The notes below the pieces were generated by a model. That model saw only the letters and a list, made by a program, of their open reading frames with translations. It did not search any database and had not been told where the DNA came from. A stretch of DNA of 64,000 nucleotides from Azoarcus sp. Aa7 (lineage in GTDB: Bacteria; Pseudomonadota; Gammaproteobacteria; Burkholderiales; Rhodocyclaceae). Shown here piece by piece: positions 37,192 through 43,292 of the stretch. The stretch lies in the NCBI RefSeq assembly GCF_014822185.1, contig NZ_QVLR01000006.1:62001-126000 (forward strand), written 5' to 3'. How positions within the stretch are numbered: the first letter of the stretch is position 1; each line of letters begins with the position of its first letter. Made by a program: the position numbers and the translations under genes.

Positions 37192-38238
37192 ATGAAGATT
37201 ACCGCCCCCATCAGCACCCCTGCCGAAGTCGAACCGCTGGTGCGCGCCGGCGCGCGCGAACTCTACTGCGGCGTCGTGCCGCCGGACTGGATCCAGCGCT
37301 TCAACACTTCCGGCGTGAATCGCCGCGTGTTCGGCAACCTCAACGGCTACGCCGACCTCGAACGCGTCGTCGACAAGGCCACCGCGCTCGACGCCGAAGT
37401 CTTCCTCGTCCTCAACGCGCAGCAATACGGCGAACAGCACCTCGACGCGCTCACCGAGATCGGCGCGCGTTTCCGCAGCATCGGCGGCAAGGCCGCGATC
37501 GTCGCCGACATTTCGCTGATCGCCTCGCTCGCCGCGAACGTGCCGGACCTCGACATCCACGTGAGTTCCGTGGCGACCTGCCGCAACGTCGAATCCGCGC
37601 GCTTCTTCGCCGCGCTCGGCGCCAACCGCATCATCCTGCCGCGCGATGTCACGGTCGCCGAGATCGCCGCGATCACGACCGAGTTGCCCGAACTCGACGT
37701 CGAAGCCTTCGTGCTCAACGACGGCTGCGTGTTCGAAGAGGGCGCCTGCCACACGGTGCATCTGCCGATGAACAAGGGCGGGCCGATCTGTATCGACAAC
37801 TACCAGTTCGAATACCAAGCCACCGGCGGCGGCCAGCCGCACGAGCGCGCGCTGCGCCGCCTCGAACAGAACGACCTCGATTACAAGCGCTGGCTCTGGT
37901 ACCGCTTCGGCAACGGCTTCTCGGTCGCACCCAACGGCTATCCGTGGGGACCCTGCGGCACCTGTGCGATGCCCGCGATGCACGCGGCGGGCGTGCATTC
38001 GGTGAAGATCGCCGGCCGCGAGGGCGCGAGCGAGCGCAAGATCAAGAGCGTCGAACTCGTCGCCCGCGTGCTGGAGCGGATCGAGGCGGGCGAGCCGGAA
38101 CACGCGGTGCGCGAGTTTGCCGTCGGTCTGCGCGACGCACCGAGCCACTGCGCCAGCGGCTACATGTGCTACTACCCCGAGGTGAGGAGCCGGCAGGCGA
38201 CCGGTGATGCCGAAGGAAAGGTTCTGACGGCCGTCTGA
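37192..38238 (+). CDS. U32-family protein, UbiU-like iron-sulfur hydroxylase candidate
   Basis: 348 residues. Candidate cluster cysteines are C179 and C186 (NDGCVFEEGACHT, the C-X6-C spacing of UbiU), C200 (GPICID) and C255/C258 (GPCGTC). The segment DIHVSSVATCRNVESARFF and RIILPRDVTVAEI are family-typical barrel strands. It starts one base after the preceding UbiV-like gene and closes the operon. Further cysteines at 320 and 326 (HCASGYMC) may be structural. A protease role is unlikely because U32 proteins with this pattern are iron-sulfur oxygen-transfer enzymes. The substrate is inferred, not shown. Confidence 0.75.
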   Translation: MKITAPISTPAEVEPLVRAGARELYCGVVPPDWIQRFNTSGVNRRVFGNLNGYADLERVVDKATALDAEVFLVLNAQQYGEQHLDALTEIGARFRSIGGKAAIVADISLIASLAANVPDLDIHVSSVATCRNVESARFFAALGANRIILPRDVTVAEIAAITTELPELDVEAFVLNDGCVFEEGACHTVHLPMNKGGPICIDNYQFEYQATGGGQPHERALRRLEQNDLDYKRWLWYRFGNGFSVAPNGYPWGPCGTCAMPAMHAAGVHSVKIAGREGASERKIKSVELVARVLERIEAGEPEHAVREFAVGLRDAPSHCASGYMCYYPEVRSRQATGDAEGKVLTAV

Positions 38239-38254
38239 AGCGGCGGGCCGGTCG

Positions 38255-38324
38255 AAAAAAAGCCCGAGCTCTGGAGGGGCTCGGGCTGGAATCCACACCA
38301 AAGGAGGAGAGGGTGGAGGAGACA
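38255..38324 (-). ncRNA. Anti-SD small RNA, copy A
   Basis: About 70 nt on the minus strand. It contains CUCCUCC complementary to GGAGGAG at 38315-38321 and 38303-38309, the shared block TTTGGTGTGGAT (as DNA), and a terminator with arms 38261-38269 and 38279-38287 followed by seven Ts. This is the most divergent copy: two extra bases between the CUCCUCC motifs, a CAACTG start instead of GAACCG, and no conserved upstream box. It lies just beyond the end of the qhp-linked operon and points towards it. Confidence 0.75.
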
Positions 38325-38330
38325 GTTGAA

Positions 38331-38359
38331 ATACTAAACCAAATAGGTGCGTAGTTCAA
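38331..38359 (-). promoter_or_regulatory. Sigma-70-like promoter of small RNA copy A
   Basis: On the minus strand: -35 TTGAAC (38359-38354), 17-bp spacer, -10 TAGTAT (38336-38331). Expected start site near 38324. Confidence 0.65.
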
Positions 38360-38580
38360 TAATAAGCCTGTGATATTTTCTCATGCGGTGATTTACGGGA
38401 CAAATGACCGGCATCGCGCCGGTCGCGGGTAACGGACCATATTGCACAGCCCCCGCTGTCGTGCCGAACCTTGCGTCCCGGATCCGGCTGCCTGCCCCAC
38501 CGGATGAATTGCGCACCCCGGCGCAAATGACCGACCCCGCAAGTCGTTGATCAGCCCCGCCAGCACCTATCGACCGGCGA

Positions 38581-38650
38581 AAAAGAAAAAGCCCGGACGT
38601 TTGACGGTCCGGGCTTAAATCCACACCAAAGGAGGAGGGTGGAGGAGACG
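38581..38650 (-). ncRNA. Anti-SD small RNA, copy B
   Basis: About 70 nt on the minus strand, starting near GAACCG. Two CUCCUCC motifs (complements of 38641-38647 and 38631-38637), then TTTGGTGTGGAT and a terminator with 10-bp arms 38589-38598 and 38607-38616, followed by a T-rich tail. UCCAC and GUGGA on either side of the second motif can pair, which would present CCUCCUCC in a hairpin loop. Its terminator arms (GCCCGGAC/GTCCGGGC) differ from copies A, D and E (GCCCGAGC/GCTCGGGC) while keeping all pairs. Confidence 0.85.
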
Positions 38651-38656
38651 GTTCAA

Positions 38657-38685
38657 ATCTTAACGACCGTGCTTGTGCATTGCAA
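38657..38685 (-). promoter_or_regulatory. Sigma-70-like promoter of small RNA copy B
   Basis: -35 TTGCAA (38685-38680), 17-bp spacer, -10 TAAGAT (38662-38657) on the minus strand. An A/T tract and an AAATTTGT-ACG-ACAAATTT palindrome (38688-38706) lie just upstream of -35, and GATCAG (plus strand) at 38717-38722 is at the same distance as in copies C and D. Confidence 0.75.
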
Positions 38686-38875
38686 TAAATTTGTACGACA
38701 AATTTTTTTATCGCAGGATCAGGCGCGCGAATGCTCCGTAATGGCGGCCATGCTCCCGGTCAGTCAGCGGAACGAATGCACGCGGGTGCCGCCGAGTTTG
38801 GCGCGCGATGTTCCAGGGACGGGGCTGGTGCCGATCGTGTTCCGGCCATGGCTGCCGAAGGCTCGGGCGCCGAAA

Positions 38876-38942
38876 AAGAAAAAGCCCGGACGTTTGACGG
38901 TCCGGGCTAAATCCACACCAAAGGAGGAGGGTGGAGGAGACG
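38876..38942 (-). ncRNA. Anti-SD small RNA, copy C
   Basis: About 67 nt on the minus strand. CUCCUCC motifs complement 38933-38939 and 38923-38929; TTTGGTGTGGAT follows; terminator arms at 38883-38891 and 38900-38908 with T5-C-T5 after them. Nearly identical to copy B in the transcribed part, but the promoter spacer and the sequence between the copies differ, so the two are not simply a recent tandem duplication. Confidence 0.85.
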
Positions 38943-38948
38943 GTTCAA

Positions 38949-38977
38949 ATACTAGCGAACCGGCTTGTGCGACGCAA
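38949..38977 (-). promoter_or_regulatory. Sigma-70-like promoter of small RNA copy C
   Basis: -35 TTGCGT (38977-38972), 17-bp spacer, -10 TAGTAT (38954-38949) on the minus strand. The dyad TTGCGTCGCACAA overlaps the -35 box. ACAAAT at 38990-38995 and GATCAG at 39009-39014 (plus strand) keep the spacing seen in copies B and D. Confidence 0.8.
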
Positions 38978-39056
38978 TAATAATGCACTACAAATTTTTC
39001 TATGCGTCGATCAGATCTCCGTATGGACTAGTAGTGACGCGGATTTTTTGCCGAGT

Positions 39057-39086
39057 CTTATACAAGACTTGAATTGTGCGTCGCAA
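39057..39086 (-). promoter_or_regulatory. Solitary promoter-like copy of the small RNA promoter motif
   Basis: Minus strand TTGCGACGCACAA (39086-39074) followed by TATAAG (39062-39057), giving 18 bp between boxes, or GTATAA with 17 bp. It has the same dyad at -35 as the small RNA promoters but no CUCCUCC body or terminator follows before copy C. It may be a remnant, or may drive a transcript running into copy C. Confidence 0.35.
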
Positions 39087-39142
39087 CAATAATCGTCATT
39101 CCCTTGCGGGGCGCCCCCGTGTCCCGCGGGTTCGTCGTCGGG

Positions 39143-40561
39143 TCAGGCCAGCCCGACCAGCGCGCGCGGCTGCGTGAGCACTTCGGGCTTCAGGATCTCG
39201 TCGAGCTGAGCCCTCGTGAGCAGCCCCTTGTCGAGCACCAGCTCATACACGCTGTGCCCGCCGACGAGCGCTTCCTGCGCGATGCCGGTGGCGTTGGCGT
39301 AGCCGATGTAGGGGTTCAGCGCCGTCACGAGGCCGATCGAGTTCTCGACGCTCCTGCGCAGGAACTCGCGATTCACGGTGATGCCCCTGACACAGCGCTC
39401 GGCCAGCGTCAGGCAGCCCGCGCGCAGATGGGTGACGCTCTTGAACAGGCTGTGGGCGATGATCGGCTCGAAGGCGTTCAGCTGCAGCTGGCCGGCTTCC
39501 GCGGCAAAGGAGATCGTCATGTCGTTGCCGATCACCTCGTAGGCGATCTGGTTCACGACTTCCGGGATCACCGGATTCACCTTGCCCGGCATGATCGACG
39601 AGCCGGCCTGGCGTGCCGGCAGGTTGATCTCGCCAAAGCCCGCGCGCGGCCCCGAGGACAGCAGGCGCAGATCGTTGCACACCTTCGAGAGCTTGACCGC
39701 GACGCGCTTGAGCACGCCCGACAGCTGCACGAAGCTGCCGCAGTCCTGCGTCGCCTCGACCAGGTTCGGCGCCGTCAGCACCGGGATGCCGGTGATCTCC
39801 GCGAGGTGGCGGCGGACCAGTGCGGCGTAGTCTGGGTGGGCGTTGATGCCCGTGCCGATCGCCGTGGCGCCCAGGTTGATCTCGCAGATCAGCAGCACCG
39901 CCTCCTTCAGCCGCTCGATGTCCTCGCCGAGCATCACCACGTAGGTCGAGAACTCCTGTCCGACCGTCATCGGCACCGCGTCCTGTAGCTGCGTGCGCCC
40001 CATCTTCAGCACGTCCGCGAATTCGACCGCCTTCTCGTGGAACGCGGCGCGCAGTACGTCCATCGCCTCGATCAGGCGCAGGATCCCTTCGTAGCCGGCC
40101 AGCTTCAGCGCCGTCGGATAGACGTCGTTGGTGCTCTGGCTCATGTTCACGTGCTCGTTCGGGTGCAGGCGGGCGTAGTCGCCCTTCGCGTGGCCCAGCA
40201 ACTCCAGCGCCCGGTTCGCGATCACTTCGTTCGCGTTCATGTTTGTCGAGGTCCCGGCGCCGCCCTGGATCACGTCCACGACGAAGTGCTCGTGCAGCGC
40301 CCCGGCGCGGATCTCCTCGCAGGCGCGGACGATCGCGTCGGTGCGTTCGGAATCCAGCAGGCCGAGTTCGCTGTTGGTCAGTGCTGCGGCCTGCTTGATC
40401 GCGGCGAGCGCGCGCACGAGGTCGGGATAGATCGAGATCGGCGTGCCGGTGATCGGGAAATTCTCGACCGCGCGCAGCGTATGGACGCCGTAGTAGGCGT
40501 CGGCGGACAGGGAGCGATCCCCCAGGAGATCGTGTTCGATACGTTGTGTTGTCTGCGACAT
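39143..40561 (-). CDS. aspA: Aspartate ammonia-lyase
   Basis: 472-residue member of the fumarase/aspartase superfamily, converting aspartate to fumarate and ammonia reversibly. The signature loop GSSIMPGKVNPV (catalytic Ser), the GRTQLQDAVPMT segment and STNDVYPTALKL are all present; the N-terminal YYGVHTLRAVENF and GGAGTSTNMN favour aspartase over class II fumarase. It is flanked by small RNA copies on both sides and is divergent from a LysR regulator 162 bp away, which may control it. Confidence 0.88.
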   Translation of the reverse strand: MSQTTQRIEHDLLGDRSLSADAYYGVHTLRAVENFPITGTPISIYPDLVRALAAIKQAAALTNSELGLLDSERTDAIVRACEEIRAGALHEHFVVDVIQGGAGTSTNMNANEVIANRALELLGHAKGDYARLHPNEHVNMSQSTNDVYPTALKLAGYEGILRLIEAMDVLRAAFHEKAVEFADVLKMGRTQLQDAVPMTVGQEFSTYVVMLGEDIERLKEAVLLICEINLGATAIGTGINAHPDYAALVRRHLAEITGIPVLTAPNLVEATQDCGSFVQLSGVLKRVAVKLSKVCNDLRLLSSGPRAGFGEINLPARQAGSSIMPGKVNPVIPEVVNQIAYEVIGNDMTISFAAEAGQLQLNAFEPIIAHSLFKSVTHLRAGCLTLAERCVRGITVNREFLRRSVENSIGLVTALNPYIGYANATGIAQEALVGGHSVYELVLDKGLLTRAQLDEILKPEVLTQPRALVGLA

Positions 40562-40723
40562 GTTTCCTCCGATGTGTGGTGCGACGCATGGATGCTACGG
40601 ATCGCCAAAGGATTGCGTGTCGCGTCATGCAAAAAACGCATAACATCCCCAAGGAACCCGAATAGGGGGCGCGCGGCGGCGACTCGCGGATGCCGCCGGA
40701 CGAACACCGCAGGAGCGTGGAAC

Positions 40724-41635
40724 ATGCAGATAAAGTGGATCGAGGACTTCCTGACGCTCACCGACGCGCGCGCGTTTTCGCGCGCCGCGGAACGCCGCAA
40801 CGTCTCCCAGCCCACCTTCAGCCGCCACATCCAGGCGCTGGAAGACTGGCTCGGCGTAGAACTGATCGACCGCCGCGCGCAGGGGGTGCATCTCACTGCC
40901 GCCGGGCGGATCTTCCGTGGCTTTGCCGCGGACATCCTGCGGCGCACCTACGACATGCGCACCGTGCTGCGCGGGCAGTCGCCCGGCAACGTCGACACCG
41001 TGCGCTTCTCGGTCGCGCACACGCTGTCGCTGACGTTCTTCCCGCGCTGGCTGGGGCAGCTCAAGGAAGCGCTGGGCAACGTCGTCGCGCGCGTCGGTGC
41101 GGTGAATGTGCCCGAAGGGGCGAGCGCGCTGATAGAAGGTGCCACCGACCTCCTCATCGCCTATCACCATCCGCAGCTGCCGATGCTGCTCGACCCGGTG
41201 CGCTTTCCCTACATCGCGCTCGCCACCGACCGCATGCTGCCCCTGTCGGCGCCGCGCACTGACGGCCGCCCGCGCTACAAGCTGCCCGGCAGGGCCGAGG
41301 CGGTGGTGCCCTTCCTCGCCTATTCGTCAGGCACCTACCTCGGGCACGTGGTCGAGATGATCCTGCTCGGCGCGAACGAACGCTGCCATTTCGACCGCTC
41401 CTTCGACACCCACATGTCTGAGGCGCTCAAGGCGATGGTGCTCGAAGGGCACGGGCTCGGCTGGCTGCCGGAAAGCTGCGTCGGCCGCGAACTCGCGGAA
41501 GGGCGCCTGGTGGAAGCCGGCCCCGCGCTGTGGACCTGCCCGTTGGAGGTGCGCCTGCACCGCGCCGCGGACAACAGCAATCCGATGGTGGACAGGATCT
41601 GGGCGCTGCTGAACACGCCGCCGCGGGCGGCCTGA
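40724..41635 (+). CDS. LysR-family transcriptional regulator
   Basis: 303 residues. The N-terminal winged helix-turn-helix (about 1-60) reads FLTLTDARAFSRAAERRNVSQ and PTFSRHIQALEDWLG; the rest is the effector-binding domain. It differs from the usual LysR opening by an extra early IKWIEDFL and a TFSR helix, common in betaproteobacterial relatives. AGGAG at 40711-40715 supports ATG 40724. Divergent orientation to aspA suggests local control of aspartate use. Confidence 0.85.
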   Translation: MQIKWIEDFLTLTDARAFSRAAERRNVSQPTFSRHIQALEDWLGVELIDRRAQGVHLTAAGRIFRGFAADILRRTYDMRTVLRGQSPGNVDTVRFSVAHTLSLTFFPRWLGQLKEALGNVVARVGAVNVPEGASALIEGATDLLIAYHHPQLPMLLDPVRFPYIALATDRMLPLSAPRTDGRPRYKLPGRAEAVVPFLAYSSGTYLGHVVEMILLGANERCHFDRSFDTHMSEALKAMVLEGHGLGWLPESCVGRELAEGRLVEAGPALWTCPLEVRLHRAADNSNPMVDRIWALLNTPPRAA

Positions 41636-41654
41636 AGACCCCTGCGGACGCAGA

Positions 41655-41722
41655 AAAGAAAAAGCCCGAGCGGCTGAGGCTCGGGCTTAAATCCACACCA
41701 AAGGAGGAGGGTGGAGGAGACG
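41655..41722 (-). ncRNA. Anti-SD small RNA, copy D
   Basis: About 68 nt on the minus strand. CUCCUCC motifs complement 41713-41719 and 41703-41709, then TTTGGTGTGGAT and a terminator with 10-bp arms 41662-41671 and 41679-41688 plus a T-rich tail. It lies 20 bp beyond the stop of the convergent LysR gene, and its stem may also terminate that gene poorly, lacking a U tract in that direction. Confidence 0.85.
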
Positions 41723-41728
41723 GTTCAA

Positions 41729-41757
41729 AGCATACGGTACCGTATGCTGCGACGCAA
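41729..41757 (-). promoter_or_regulatory. Sigma-70-like promoter of small RNA copy D with an 18-bp palindrome
   Basis: -35 TTGCGT (41757-41752), 17-bp spacer, -10 TATGCT (41734-41729) on the minus strand. The spacer and the -10 box lie in the perfect palindrome GCATACGGTACCGTATGC (41730-41747), absent from the other copies. ACAAAT at 41770-41775 and GATCAG at 41789-41794 (plus strand) are in register with copies B and C. Confidence 0.75.
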
Positions 41758-41856
41758 TAAGCTTGTCCTACAAATGTTTTTATCGCGCGATCAGAATTCC
41801 CTATGTAACGGCAGGGCAACGCATCCGGGGCGCGAAATCGCCGAGGGCCGGCGGAA

Positions 41857-41926
41857 AAGAAAAAAGCCCGAGCACGGTTACGGGCTCGGGCTAAATCCAC
41901 ACCAAAGGAGGAGGGTGGAGGAGACG
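41857..41926 (-). ncRNA. Anti-SD small RNA, copy E
   Basis: About 70 nt on the minus strand. CUCCUCC motifs complement 41917-41923 and 41907-41913, then TTTGGTGTGGAT. Terminator arms 41865-41873 and 41884-41892 enclose a ten-base loop unlike those of the other copies, followed by T6-C-T4. It is the most upstream copy in the direction of transcription. Confidence 0.85.
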
Positions 41927-41932
41927 GTTCAA

Positions 41933-41961
41933 ACTCTATTGGAAGGGCTTGTGCGATGCAA
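41933..41961 (-). promoter_or_regulatory. Sigma-70-like promoter of small RNA copy E
   Basis: -35 TTGCAT (41961-41956), 17-bp spacer, -10 TAGAGT (41938-41933) on the minus strand. An AT-rich tract (41975-41992) follows upstream; GATAAC at 41993 takes the position of GATCAG in the other copies. Confidence 0.7.
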
Positions 41962-42190
41962 CATGTTCAGTCCCAAAATATTTTTATATTCTGATAACAT
42001 GGTTAAATAATACATAAAAATCAATAACGTGTGCGGGCGGTGCGATGCGTTTGGTATGTTGCGCTGCGATGCCGAGAGGTGGTGCGCAGGACGAAATGGC
42101 CCGTTGCGCCGCCGTCCGTCTGGCGACCCGGTCGATTATGTCGCGGATGGCCCGCACCCCAAGGCGCCGGGAAAGGGCACGCGTGCGCGT
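41962..42190. other. Intergenic region upstream of small RNA copy E
   Basis: The first 70 bp are AT-rich and hold the upstream promoter element of copy E. From 42030 to 42190 the base composition returns to GC-rich; I see no credible gene, terminator or repeat there. Confidence 0.4.
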
Positions 42191-43015
42191 TCAGGGCAGC
42201 AGCGACGAGACGAGCGAGAATTCGTTGAGCGCGGCCAAGACTCGCGCCTGAGAATCCGGCCCGCCATTGCCGAGCGAGGCGAGGGTGAGGAGGTCGCTGA
42301 GGTTCTGGAAGCCGCTCTGCGAGGCATCGCTGCTGCCGTCGAACAGGCCGAGCGTCAGCTGCAGGGACGAGAACTGGAGCTGCGCCGCGAGCAGCGAGGT
42401 CACGCCGTTGTTCGACGCGGTGAATTCCGTTGCCACCGTGGCGAATGCGTCGGCCGCCCGCGCAAGCAGGGAGAAGCTGCCTTCTGGATCCGCCTCGAAT
42501 GCCGCGTGCAGCGCCTCCAGGTCGATGCTCAGGCTGCCGCCGGCGCCGGGAAACAGCGCTGGCCGCAGTTCGATCCCGAGGTCCGACAGCTGTGTGAGGG
42601 TCGAATCACCGTTGTCGAAAGCCTCGTCGACGCGCGCCTGCAGGTCGGCGGACAACTGCGCCGCGGGCGAGGAAGTCGGGACGGTGCCGAACAGGAAGTT
42701 CACTTCGCCGAGGCTGCCCTGCAGGTTGTTGAAGCTGTCGACGAAATACTGCGTTTCGGCCACGAGACTGCCGAAGTCGGTGCCGAAATTCTGCCCGATA
42801 CCGCTGTTCGACGATCCGGGGCGCAGCACGGAGAGGCGGTTTTCGAAGTTCACAACGGCAGACAGGAGCTGGCCGAAACTCGACAGATCGACGATCGTCG
42901 AGGAGCCCGAGAACAGCGACAAACTGGCCGCCGTCGCGGCGAAATTCGTCGAAACGGGACGAAGGGCGCTCGTGCCGAAGAGGCTGAGCGGCGAATTCAG
43001 GGGCAGGATGCTCAC
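42191..43015 (-). CDS. FliD C-terminal-like protein of unknown role
   Basis: 274 residues, rich in Ser, Leu and Asn, without signal peptide or cysteine. The segment LTQLSDLGIELRPALFP, then GSLSIDLEALHAAFEADP, resembles the FliD_C domain of the flagellar filament cap (SLSDIGI...GxLxLDxxxLxxAL), and FGSLVAETQYFVDSFNNLQGSL resembles the coiled segment before it. The FliD N-terminal domain is absent and no flagellar gene is nearby, so this is a lone relative, function unknown. GTG 43015 is preceded by GGAG at eight bases; the upstream open frame is not protein-like. Confidence 0.6.
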   Translation of the reverse strand: MSILPLNSPLSLFGTSALRPVSTNFAATAASLSLFSGSSTIVDLSSFGQLLSAVVNFENRLSVLRPGSSNSGIGQNFGTDFGSLVAETQYFVDSFNNLQGSLGEVNFLFGTVPTSSPAAQLSADLQARVDEAFDNGDSTLTQLSDLGIELRPALFPGAGGSLSIDLEALHAAFEADPEGSFSLLARAADAFATVATEFTASNNGVTSLLAAQLQFSSLQLTLGLFDGSSDASQSGFQNLSDLLTLASLGNGGPDSQARVLAALNEFSLVSSLLP

Positions 43016-43292
43016 GTGGCGGACTCCCGCGCGCTGCGGCGATCCGCAGCGGATCGCATCCCTTGGAGTGCTCGTGCTCGTCGGAGGTTTCCCGCGCGGG
43101 CTCCCGTGCGCACGAAAGAACGTGTCGTTGGGGTTGCGCCCGATGCCCCGGGGCGCGACCTGCGGGTATCGTTCGGGGTGCGTCCGGGCGTGGTGAGTGC
43201 ACGGCGCCCCCGCATCCGTCGCCGCGGACGCGGCCCGATGCGCCCGGAACCTGACCAGAACAACAACGAAGAACGACGAGGAACAGAACAAT

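Noticed and set aside
36288-38238. U32 genes as collagenase-type peptidases that process QhpC
   Set aside because: Leader cleavage is already assigned to the intact subtilase QhpE, and the four-cysteine patterns are those of the iron-sulfur UbiU/UbiV branch, not of peptidases.
38671-38690. PhaR/phasin-type control site (TGC..TGCA dyads in the small RNA promoters)
   Set aside because: The resemblance to TGC-rich PHA regulator sites is short, and no phasin or PHA gene is adjacent. Kept only as an unnamed dyad overlapping -35.
38639-38980. Plus-strand mini-ORFs starting GTG-GAG-GAG in the repeat copies (also at 41711 and 41918), reading VEETVQ...
   Set aside because: The apparent peptide similarity follows from the conserved DNA. 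The A/T tail, covarying terminator stems and 17-bp spaced promoter boxes all face the minus strand, and the ORFs have different lengths and unrelated ends.
40562-40723. Small RNA copy or FNR box between aspA and lysR
   Set aside because: Neither CUCCUCC nor TTGAT-N4-ATCAA is present; only a generic divergent promoter region.
38255-41961. CRISPR array or REP/transposon-linked repeats
   Set aside because: Copies are separated by 130 bp or more of unrelated DNA and by two genes, spacing is irregular, and no cas gene or transposase is present. Each unit carries its own promoter and terminator.
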